Part shown: piece by piece, positions 25,489-38,000 of the stretch
Layout of the letters: the number at the start of each line of letters is the position of its first letter
Numbering within the stretch: the stretch's first letter is position 1
Assembly (NCBI GenBank): GCA_002633005.1
Contig: NMRA01000212.1
Location: 488,472 to 552,471 of the forward strand
DNA: 64,000 nt
Reading direction: 5' to 3'
From: Phoronis australis
Lineage: Eukaryota; Phoronida; Phoronidae
Notes under the pieces: generated by a model
Databases searched by the model: none
Told to the model about the DNA's origin: nothing
What the model saw: only the letters and a program-made list of their open reading frames with translations
Made by a program: the position numbers and the translations under genes

Positions 25489-26093
25489 TGAGGCCTCCAT
25501 AGGACTGGAATACGAGAACCGAGTAAAATGTCTCCGCAGTCTACAGGAAACGAACAAATGCATGACCACTAAAAGCAAATTTTATCTGTCCAAATTCTGT
25601 AGCCAGATACAATTTTTTCACAAGAAGATTGAGCTAACTCACCGGAATACTGTAGATGGAAAATCCTAATGGGACCAACTTTCTGCCGTGGTTGCAACAA
25701 AACATTGGAGTATGTGAGTTGCATTTCTTACTTATCAAATCGTTCATTTCCCATCAACTGTGCATATAGGCATTATAAAGGAACAACAACTTGTTTGGGT
25801 ATTGCCTTTACTTCATACAGATCCCTGGTTATCTTTGAAAGACACTTTCCACATTTTAATTAAAACTACTGTTGCCCTGGCGTGTGTTTACATTCAATAA
25901 CAGAAAGTGACGTAAACTACTCGGCCTAAAGACTCGCATTCTGGTTCTGCATTCACATGCATTCACCAAAGACTGTATTCAGCACCTGGACATGTGTTTG
26001 CTCAATGCAGAACAAAACTGCACAAGGTATACATAAACGTGGATAGTAAACGCTTGCTAGGGCAACAGTAATGCCGGAAATGTCTTTCTAAAA

Positions 26094-29000
26094 TCAAGTA
26101 TCTATGGTTGTCGTGTTGTTTAAATTATGATTATAAGTGAAGTTAAGGAACCAATTACCATGAACGTCACTTGGGTCGCACAGGTCTTCAGTCTCCAGTT
26201 GGGGTAATTTACTCATTTGATACAGTGTAGTTGTACCTTCTGACTGTAACTTCAACTGCCATTCCTTTGGTGTGCTGCTGGAAGACAAACGGCTAGTCAG
26301 ATAATGTTTCTGGAGGCCCAAAAGTCCCCGATGCCAACGTGAGATGAAACCAGTTTGAGATGAATTCAGCCAATGAGATTCACCCCTGATGTAGTACTAT
26401 TGGTAAAAACTAGGTGTTTTAAAATTACAGTATATCAAAAATTGCATTGTTTCCCGACAAAACGAAAAGTCTAATCAAAACAAGACGCAACATCTATTCA
26501 TTCTATTCCCCACTAATGTACCTTTGAAGTATTCCAGATAAAAGAGAGGTCTTCACTGGAATTTCAAACTTGTGATCAAGTTGAGCATCCTGATGAGCAA
26601 AGTATGAAAGGGCTTGTCTGAAAATAAAGACTAAAATTACTAAGAACAAAATTACTGTTAAATAGAATTTCTACTTGAAACGCATTTTGTAAAATTTGAA
26701 AACTTGAGAGATGAAGTATCAACATTTTTCATTCACCAAAATGTTTCCAGTGTATGCACATGAGTAAAATCTGGGCTTGGGGTCTTAGTTTCTGTACTTG
26801 AAATTTCTCCTCTGCATGTCATGCTTTAGAACAAAGTTACAAGTTTGTACAGGAACCATGCAACATGGCTGGTAAAAGTTCGAGTCTGACTCTGAGCCAA
26901 GTCCCAAGATTAGATATAATCTGGTATTTTTAGTTATGGTGGGAACCATGAGTAAGTACTTATACACGACACATAGTCAATAACTTTATTTTATGTTAAT
27001 GGTGGCTTTTCTGTAAAGAGAAACAACAAACAAAATGCTCAACCGAAGTAACAAAATGGAAAATTACGAAATCAGAAATACATATCATTGTAATACACCC
27101 AAGTTGTGACAAGTGACTGAACTGACCTTGAGGCTTGATAAATCTCTTGTGATGGCAATTTTATGTATAATGCCAGTAAAGCGGCAAGTTCTAGTGTTAG
27201 CTCCAACTTCTTAAGATTGTCCAACTGTGTCGCTGGGTCACTGCTACTTAGAAATGGCTGCAGCTGGTACTGGCTGGCCCAGTCCTGGCCTGAAATCACC
27301 TCATATACTAGGCACCATTATGCAATTTAGAATTTTTAATGAGAATTTGCGCCTCACTTATGACTTGAACATGAAAATCACGAAACAGACAAACTCTGAA
27401 AGATGGGCTCAAAATATCTGTTGCCATCACAGCAATTAGTTTTTACAAAAAAAAACAGAGAAATGCCTACGATTGATATAGACCAGTCCCACTTGGCAAG
27501 AATTGGACAAATCTCTCAAAAGCTATAAACTTTTTGGTACAACAAAAGCCCAGAAGAATCTGTTTGTTGATGAAATCATTGTCTAGCATTCCATGGAAAC
27601 GTTACATGCATATTGCGTTTGTGTGCTTGTACGCATGAGTGTTTGTGTGCATGCGGGTGTTTGTGTGCTTGCGGGTGTTTGTGTGCTTGTGTGTGTTTGT
27701 GTGCATGAGTGCTTGTGTGTGCTTGTACGCATGAGTGTTTGTGTGCTTGTGTGTGTTTGTGTGCATGCGTGTGTTTGTGTGCTTGTGTGTGTTTGTGCGC
27801 ATGTGTGTGTTTATGTGTTTGTGTGGGGTCTGTTTCATGAAAGTGACTTTTAAGTCCAAAAACCAAATTTCTATCTTAGTCTTAAAATACTTAAGATAGA
27901 AATTTGTTTTTACGCAATTACTTCACAGTTGCTGGAAAAAGGCTTTGCCAAGTAATCATGACTGCATAAATAATCAATACAGATTATCTCAGTAACTAGC
28001 AGTCATGTATATATTCTACAACTGCACTTTTGGTCAAGTGTGATTTAAATATTTTTAAGGAATAGTTGAATGTATGGAGTGCAAATAACTTTTCATGAAA
28101 AGGACCCCTGGATTAAATTTTGCTATTTGGATAGTAAATAAGAAAATGCCCAGATCTCGTGTAATATTGACTGGAAGCACTCACTTCATTGTGTTAACAT
28201 CTGCACAAACAATTATGGAAAATACTGATGTCAGAACAAGAGCAAACACTTCAACAACATTTGTCTTCTGCGAATAATACAATAAATGCTATCAAATCTA
28301 ATAAATTGTTAGGGAAAAACAATACTTGGGAGTTAAAATTTTTGAAACTAGCATATTGTTACAACTTTATTCCGTGGCGTTCCAGATACCAGAGCAGTAG
28401 CCTTTGTTTGCTATTCCCCCGACTACAACACTTCAAAACCAATTATTCAATGAAGGGCGCACAGAGCAGGTAAGGTTTTATGTGCGTTGGACAGTCGGCA
28501 AACAAAAGGCCTGGCTGGTTTGGAGTCATCAACGATACAGTGAAGTTAATCAGTTATACACTGGTTTGCCAACTCAGTTGGGGTCATTAAGTTCTATTCA
28601 ACACATCTAGTAATGCTCAATGAGAGACGGTCATAATCACATACGCCTAACTACGACATAGACATAGTAACCCTCTGGAATTTTATATCTCTTTCTCATT
28701 TTGTAAATGCATGCTTTTAACACGAGGTGCATGGTAGTCTGGTGCTCACCACTTCCTTCAAGATGTGAGCTTTAATGTCATCGAGAAGGAATATCTCTAC
28801 TATGGACAACCAACAGAGATATAGATCCGGTCATTCATAATTGCGCAAAGCACTGAAAGGCCACTGCGTAATAATGAACCGAAGTGTAGAGTTTCGAAAT
28901 TTGTAAAAGAATGAAAATGAAAATGCAGCTCTTACTGAGAAAGACATTGATGAAATCTCTGGTCACTTTTTCCAAGCCGATCTCAGCTACAAGTCGGAGC

Positions 29001-32000
29001 GGTGTTGTACCTTCCAGTGACGGTGCTTGCATTTTATTGTAGTATGAATCGCGCAACAGCTGCGCTAATGTTGTCTTGTTATAAGTGTGTACCTGTAATA
29101 GAGATGCACTTGGTACCTAAATTTCTAAATTCGACAAAGCTTGGTTAAACTACCGTATCTCAACTAAACGCTAATCTCACAATTTTCCAGATTTTCACTT
29201 TTTACTTTTTACCATCACAAGTTCAGCTATACATCAACATAAAATACAGATAATTATACAATTTTACTTCCTTACAAGAGCCTTAGTCTGCGAAGAAAAG
29301 AACTTCCCAAAAACAGACACAAAAAACGATACATTGTGCACATCCAGCCAATGTTTTATTTCATTACTGCAACTATAGATCAGGTTCATCCTCACTTTCC
29401 ACTTGACAAAAAAGTTTTAAAACGTCCACGCTTTCATTGCTTAATGTGCAACCTCTGAAAGAGTTTTTTAATTTTAATGTCGAAGACATTAACCAGGAAA
29501 AGTGGTGCGATAAATGAGAGGTCACTTCTAAAGTTTCATTCCAAACTTAAGTGCCAAAATAGCTTCAGGAGCATGCCCCGCATATCTTGTTTGTCAACAA
29601 TTCTGAAAAAATCCTACACCTACCATTGGCTTTATTTGACCTCCTTGCAAGACATTGAACACGTGTTGTAGATTTTGCACAAGTTCGCCATATGACGGAG
29701 TGTCTGAAAAAATAAATATCAAAGCAATGTCTATGCACCACAGAAAATTTTCAAATCAAAGTAAGAAAAGTGTATGATACAGAGTATTTTAACTCATCTG
29801 TAAATACAAACTGTTGTGGCATTTGCATATTACTCTGGACAATCAGTTAAACAGATACCAAACATGATTTTGGTCCATTAGTACATATCAAAAACGACTT
29901 TCACATCTAGTTCTCTGACACAAAATAACACACTGTTACCCTTGATAACTTTCAAAAATTGCAAAAAATTTGAAATCTCATTACAAAGTCTCGTAAACGG
30001 GCAAGCGTGACCTACACTTTATATGATCTCTTCTTGGTTTAAGTGACCACACTCTCTCCAGAGTATAACAATGAAGATCAGCAAAAATGAGAACAACTAT
30101 AACAGGTTTGAAAGGATGTATATACATAGTGGACGTCACTTCAGAGGTCAGTTAACATAGCTATATCATTAACAGACAAGGCAGTCAGTAATCGGGTGCT
30201 CCAAATGGAGGCACCCCACTACGTTACATCACAACAGTAGGGAAAAGCACACGTCACGAACCATGATAACAAGAGCAACGCGGAGCGTTGAAATTCGCCC
30301 ACAAATGCATTGCAAATGGTGTGCTTTTAGGGTTATTTATTTGTATCATAAAAATGGCCACTAGATGGCGCAAAAACATACACTCCATCCAAAAACGGGA
30401 TCATGCCAAATTTCATAAAATTTGTCAAGGAACTTCAGAGAAGCGAAGGAAAACAGAACAAAATGAAAGTGCCACTTGTCGGCACAGCGTCCGTTTGATC
30501 CGCCTGACAGTCATTGTCTGTTATCTTCACATAAATTCACTTACTAAATTTAATAAAGATCCTGCAGTAGGTTTTGGAGATACAGTTATGGGCGAAAACG
30601 AAAACAAAACTACCTCTAGGAGACGCCACAGTGGTCAGTCGCCATCATCAAACGTCCTCTTCACACTGAAAATAGGCCAATTTTCAAAACTATCCCCAGA
30701 ATGATTTGGTTCATCGAGGGGTGGACGCCAAAGACAAGATTTGTAAACAGCAAAAATGGCCACCAGGTGATGCAAAATACCCCGATTCCATTCAAAAAAA
30801 CTATGATAGCGTCATCTCACCAATAGATGCCTATATTCAAAATTTTAAGAAAAACTTTTGAGGACCTTTGAAAATACAGACTGGTAAACATAAAAAACTA
30901 AAATTGCCACTAGGGGGCACGCCAAAAGTTAGATCTGTCCGAAAGTCATCGTACTCCGTTGTCAACATCATATAAATACACTTACTAAATTAAGTAAAGA
31001 TCCTGCAAACAAAACAAAACTGTCACTAGGAGGCGCCACAGTAGTCGAACTCGTCGGAAAATCATCGTCAGCCATCCACTTCATAGTAGAAACATACATG
31101 CCAATTTTCACAATTATCCTTAAAGCGGTTTGCTTGATAGACGAGTGGATGCCAAAAAACATACTCGAAAACAGTTAAAGTGGCCACTAGGTGACGCAAA
31201 CTAGGTCGAATCCATTTGAAAAGAAAGATAGCGTCACCTCATTAACAGATGCCCGTATGCCAAATTTTATGAAAATACGTTGAGGACCTTTGAACCTACA
31301 GAGGTAAACGTAAAAAGATGAAATTGCCACTAGGTGGCACACCAGTAGTCAGATCCGTCCGAAAGTCGTTGTCGTCCGTTGTCAACATCATATAAATACA
31401 CTAAAGTAAAGATCCTTCGAACGATTTAGAAGATACAGCCATAGGCGCAAAAAAAACTGTCACTAGGAGGTGCCACAGTTGTCGAAATCGTCGGAAAATC
31501 ATCATCAGTCGTCCACTTCATAATCAGAACATACGTGCCAATTTTCACAATCATCCTTCGAGTGGTTTGGTTGATAGAGGGGTGGACGCATCAAAACAGA
31601 CTCAAAAACAGTAAAAATGGCCACTAGGTGGCGCAAACTACGTTGAAACCATCCGAAAACGGGAGGACAGCGTCATCTCACTAACAGGTGCCTATATACC
31701 AAATTTTATGAAAATCCGATCAGGACTTTTGAAGATAGAGGTAAACGTAAACAACTAAAATTGCCACTAGGGGGCACACCAGTAGTCGGATCCGTTCGAA
31801 AGTTAGCTCATGCCGTCCCATTCATGGTAGGAACACATGTGCAAAATTTCATTAAGATATGTCTAGGCGTTTTAGAGATACAGCAGCGGATGCCGGACAG
31901 ACGAACGGAGATGACTGTATAATGCGTCCACGTATAAATATGTGGGCGCATAATAATCAATCTGTGATAGAGATACCAGGAGTTTTCAGTTGAATCTTTC

Positions 32001-35000
32001 ATATCACTAAGATGGGCGCCACTGGTGCAATAGCAAGTGCCAGAATTAAAATTGTTTGAAATCACCAAAACAGGTCTTAGCATCCCTTTAAATTTCAATG
32101 AAGCCTTGGAACAGGCTTCCAGTGCCACTGTCTTACTAACCTTTCAGTATTTGCCAAAGTGATTCTGTAAAGTCCAGATCAAGCCTCTCTTCCATACGAA
32201 GAGCAGAAGACTGAAGTTTATCATCTACATTCTCATGAGATATCCTGTCATCTACAATCCTGGCCTCATCACCAAGCTCCACTTCTGAAACCATGCATCA
32301 GTAATATTTCCATTAAAAATTCAATATGGCAGACAGGTGAAATTTCATTTTGGCAAATTTCTCAACAAAAATAACTTCTCAGGAAAATTTACTTTGATTT
32401 TAGCATGTTTTGCATGGCATTGCTATTACCAAACAACATTTTTTCAAAGTTTAAGCATTTGCAACAATATGGCAAGCCTCAGGCAATTAAACTGATTATT
32501 TTTGTCTCAAATTGAAGAATTTTTACCGTAGTTCAATAATAATTTCGTTCAGAAACAAAAGAAATGACCACATTTATTGGCTGAAACTCAATCCCACAGT
32601 TTCAAATGAGCTTCCCACTCAGTGAATTTCTGATATTATTATTGCAAAGTGACAAGAAGCAATTTATGGCTTGAATACTGAAACGACAAGACAACTCTAA
32701 CTGAAAGCAATTTTTGAGACCTAGATCAGCACCCGCTTTGCTGACATACATTAAACAAACTGTCTCACGCCTATCTACACACAATTTTACTTGAGTGCAT
32801 AAAATTGATTTAATTTATTGACAATACTCAGGAAAATCAATGTTGAGCACATATGGTATTATGCAAGTGATAATTTTAATAGTCGCAGAAAAAAATCATT
32901 ACTGACAGCTTTTGATGTTTTTGAAAATTGCAACGTCAGTTTAGATCAACACATACTGACCGTGGAAGAGTTTACTGATTCTTTGAGTGATGGACTCAGA
33001 TTCAGGCCAATGCATGGAGCCTTGAGATATACCAGTGATGAAGGACTGAAATGAATTGAAAAAGGAGATGGATAATGTGAAAACTAGACATTAAACAAAT
33101 GAGTTTATTGTGCCAGCTGCAAGTGTTCAACAGAAAATAAAAAAGTAAATCCTGAATAGCTGTTAACTTCGTAAGCTTTATGTAAATCTTGAACCGGCGT
33201 GAAAATAGAGACCACAAGCGTTTTTAAGGCTGGTCTGCACGCCACCTGTAGGCCACATTACATAACCTGGTTCTAACCACTTAGTGGAAGTTCGGAGCTC
33301 AAACCTCCAAGCCACACCGTCTCCTCAAGACTAGACAGTCTCGCCCCCTTGTAAGTGCATTTATAAGCCATCAAGGCTCACGGGTAACTTGGGTTTCTCC
33401 AACATGAGAGGATTCAACTTCCCCTAAACAGGATGCTGTTTCATGCCAGATTTCTTCCCAGCCGCAACAGGTATTCATTTTAAACAGGAGTCAACTAGAC
33501 CAACTCAGGTTAGTTTCTCGTCTTACACAGCTACATGACTGCAGCAAACAAAGACTGAACCAAGGACCTTCTTTTTGGCTGGCAGTCTACCACACTAATC
33601 ACTGAGTTAAACAGACTCGTCCAAGTCCGACAGAAGGTAATAATGTTAATGCAAAAAATATAACTGAAATAAAACAGAAAAACATTTAACGCACCTCAAT
33701 TTTAGATAACTCCTCATGCAAATTATGAAATGGGCTTCTGCAATCTCCACATACCGGTGCAACTAACTACAAAATAAAAAAACAGACTACGTCTAACAAA
33801 ATACCTTAACATTTGCACAAGATAATTTTCCAAAACACTTCACGTTTACTTAGAGAACTGAACAAATGGAATTTGACAATTTTCTCAAGAAGCTATTGGA
33901 ATACAATGAAAATTACGATAAACTAATTAATAGTGAAGTGTAACATCTTAGTTAAATCTCGCTCATTCATCATTCAGTTAATTGACGTATAGAGCAAAAT
34001 AATCGCAGATCAAAGGTTCAAAAGAATCAGTCTCACTTGCAGGTGTTCTAAACAGACCAGTCTGTAGAGACAATATATAACTCACAAACAAATCCCAACA
34101 TAAGCAATCACGGTTGATTGTATCACACTGTAGATTAACTTAATATGTTATTTGTTCTGTTACTGATATTATCTTTATGATAATACAGTAAAAATATATA
34201 AACCGTACTCACAGAAAAATTTAAAGAATCACCAAGAGCCTTAGTTCAATATCGATCTATCATCTTGTTCACTCAGAGAATGTCCACTAGGTGTCGTGGG
34301 ACCAAAGTTGAAGTGTCTGCTCTTCAGAATATCCAAAGGTCGTCAGTGATTCCTTTAATTTTTTTTGCTGTGAGTACTGTTTCTATATTTTGATTATATC
34401 TCAACCACAGCCAATTAGCTTTCATCAACTAAATCTTGATGATGAATGTCGAAATGTCCATGAAAACTTGCATCTGGTTCGTCTTTAATTTCTAAGTCTC
34501 CATTAATGCACGTCAAACCTATCAACGTGTCATTAATGCAGACTGAACCTACCAGCGTGGCCTGGGCATCAATTGGAGGGGACTGCAGTATGCTTGTTAC
34601 TGGTTGCCATGTGAATTCTACGGAGAGGTCGCCTTGGTAACCCTGCACGGTGTCATTACATCCGTTCTCCAGTATGTCTATGTGCACAAAACCTTCACGC
34701 ACCAACTGTAAAAAGAGCAACTCAGCTACTGATCCTGGTGAGGCTAAGAAAGAAAAGAACAGGCATATTCTGTGTGTATTTGGAAGTGAGCCTTGTTTTG
34801 TTCTTATTTTACTTTTAATAGAAGAATTAAAGGATTGAAAATTCTGAAATGAAGAAAATTTAGCGCCTTGAGTTCTAGTTTTCCATGAATTAACAATGTC
34901 CTGAACATAGTTAACAAGTGATTTTGGCGGGCATTCTGAACCGTGTCATACTTGTCTTGTCTTAGTTTGAAGTTGCAGGTTTCTGGCAACACGTTCACTA

Positions 35001-38000
35001 CATTCTCTATTGAGGTTATATTTCACAGCCAAACTGGGGGTACAGGCATAGCAAGTGAGTAATGCTCTTTTCAATAGGAAAATACCTGTCTCTGTAGTTG
35101 GAGCCATCTGAAAATCGTTGTCAGCCATCCTCTTCCCAGTAGGACTTAATATTAAAATTATGTCAATTTTCATAATCATCCTTACAATGGCTTCACCAAT
35201 AAAGCGAATGGCAATAAACAGGCTTGAAAACAGTAAAATGGCGCAAAATACATTGAATCCATTCGAAAATGTGAAGGTGATGTCATCTTCCTCATAGATA
35301 CCTATTCGCCAAATTTCAAGAAAATCCATTTAGGAACAAGGGGTTTTGAAGATGACAGCACATAAATATGTAGACGGATAATAAAGATTAAGGATTCAAC
35401 TTCCACAAAACCCCAATCTGGTCTCAGCTCCTCAGCTTACCAGAAGAAAGCCAGGCAAGTAAAATGCTGAACCACCTTCAGAGACAAAGGGAGTCATAAT
35501 TATAACAAAACGCATGGGCTGTGTGCTTTGAAAAGATTTGTTGTCCAAACATACCGCACAAACGCAGCCCTTAGTTGCTAACAAAGGGCGTCAAGTAGCA
35601 ATGAAAATAGTAATTAAACCTGCCATACCAATGCTCAAGAATAGCATTGGAAATGCAAATGTAGGTAATGTACTCACTTGAACATCTTCCTGTCCCCAGC
35701 AGTGAAGAGAGATCACAGAGGTCAAGCTATCCGCTCTGGTGTTACACACAGGAGCTGTAATGGAATAAAGAAAACATACTACGTTACTCCAAAACCGTAG
35801 TGAATTCATTTTAAAAGGTAAACAAAACTAAAAGAAAAATGGTTATAAAACTCAATACTTTTTATAAGACAAGTTCAGAATTATCACCTGACTACAACGA
35901 AACAGCCTTACCAGTCTTACGAATGCTAGTTGTCGTCACAGAGCCATCAGAATCACAGAGCATATAGTCTATTTCGCCACTACAGTGTATCAAAACAGGT
36001 AACATTTTCTCTTCCTTCAATCCCCTCAGGTATCTTGACACGAGCCATCTGAAAGCAGTATTCAAGCAAAAATAGGTCAAAGGTCACACACAAAATATTA
36101 CACTAGACAGTACGTTATTACAACAAAAATGCAGAAATAATCGATGAAATGAGCCATGCAGACATCCGTGTATTTAAAGCTCCTACGAACATGCATTGTC
36201 AAAAAATAGTTTTTATGTTAGACCATTCATCGTCATGAAATTGTCTTTCTTTGTTTCTTAATCGAAGACAGAACTGACTCCTGGGAAGGGAAAGAACTGA
36301 CACTTTTCCACTGCTCAACACAGGCTGAACAAGTTGGCTTGGCCTGGCTGGTACATCATGGTCTAAGGTAATAATGATCGACAGGTTTTTCGTGAAGGAA
36401 ATTTTAAAGTCTGCCAGTCTCCTTTAAGAAAACAGACAGACTTTTCCATTTGTTGCCATGAACTATATGTTGTAGGCATGTAACAGTGCCATCCAGTAGG
36501 ATGCTCCTTAGCCTATAAAAAGCTGGACAAAATTTTGACGAAACACAATTTCACTTGTAGGGCATATTGTGTGGAAAGTGAAGAAATGCAGATAAAATAA
36601 CCCAGCCGTGTGTGGAAATAAGTTTTTAAAGTTATTGTGTTATTGTGATACTTCCATTTTTTATACTTTTTTACAATTGTCATTACCAATCCCTTTCTGA
36701 ATGTACTGTTACATACAAATAGGGAGCATTTTACTTCTAAATTTTAGTATCCACTCGGCTTTCAACGATAAAGTGTTACACGCAGGACCATTACCTGGCT
36801 TCAGACGCTGAGAGAGGACAAGTTGTAACATACTCTTCATCACGGTTGTCGCTTGCTCTCATTACAAAGGACTCTTTGCCGTCTTTGTCATTAGTTTCTG
36901 TAGTACAGTCTTCCTGTGAATCCTCTTCCAAATCAGTGGTGCTGCAACTCAGCGATGATGTAGCAGACGTGCAACTAACGTCCTACAACAGGAAGAGTAT
37001 GGGTTATTTTAGGTGCGCCATCTATAGAATGCTGAAGTGCAATATACTGGGGGTGATGTCTGCATGCCATGAACAGCACAGTGATTTGCAGTGTTAGGTA
37101 CACAAGTTATGCCACTTGAACAAGGAGCTTAGACACACAACTCGTGTTCAGCAACATGATGAATACAAGTTGTGTCAGTAACGCCATCTATAGAGCGCTG
37201 AATTGCATTCTATTGGAGGTAATGTCTGTAGAACATGAATTGCCCTATATGGTTTGCATTGTGTTTAACTGCCACAGAAGTTTGAATCTTAAAGTGCTTA
37301 AAATCACCAATTCCATATCAAAAACACTAAAACCGAGCCCACAAGTCGATTAGCTATCAAATCAGAAAACCCGAAAAACTATCTGACAATATTTAAATAT
37401 GATTATCTCGAGTTATGAGCATTTCCTGGTCCACGATGAATACAATGTAGAATCGGGACAACCAATCGCAGCACCAGTCATCCTCCATTGTGTTTATTGT
37501 GAAAAGTCGTCAGATATTACCGCTCATTTTCCAAGGTTTATGGTATAGTAAAGAATGGCAAGGAGTTGTGTTTGTAATGGTTGTGACAACTCAGTATTTG
37601 AGCATGTTGTGGCTCTTTTCACTTTCCTGCGGGACACTCAATGAAGCGCGGATATGGCACGAGCTTGTACAAGAAACTCGGGTATTGGTAGACATGACAC
37701 ACTGGCGCTGGGTACGTTCATACATCATACTTGTGTCTGTAGAGATAAAAAACTTATATTTCTGCTATTTTCTCATTTTTGTGATTTTATTCAATTCATG
37801 GTTGTGATATGCAGTGCTATAAAGATATGGTTAATGATACTATCAATGCAGTCACTTGTCAAAACAAGGTAAATCGTGGTTTTAGCACTTTAAGAAAACC
37901 AGACATGAAAAAACGTGTTTTCATGACATGGACTCAAATCCGTGTCTATTTGTGACAATCTGACGTGATGTGAGTTATTTTTATAGATTTCTTATGGAGG

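Larger units (their letters stand above)
24044..26093. other. Convergent MAX-ZWILCH 3' interval
   Basis: This stretch holds the MAX 3' UTR and probably the ZWILCH 3' UTR in tail-to-tail order. No additional gene recognised. Candidate poly(A) signals are listed separately. A weak possible extra ZWILCH terminal exon near 25550-25610 (minus) is discussed in the findings. Confidence 0.6.

Noticed and set aside
27576-27866. His/Thr-rich and Cys/Val-rich frames of 85-96 codons
   Set aside because: Pure translation of the GT minisatellite.
30288-30704. 138-codon plus-strand frame
   Set aside because: Lies entirely in the CTCF-motif repeat; other copies do not keep the frame.
32818-33054. 78-codon plus-strand frame
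   Set aside because: It is the antisense shadow of ZWILCH exon 10 (33045-32961).
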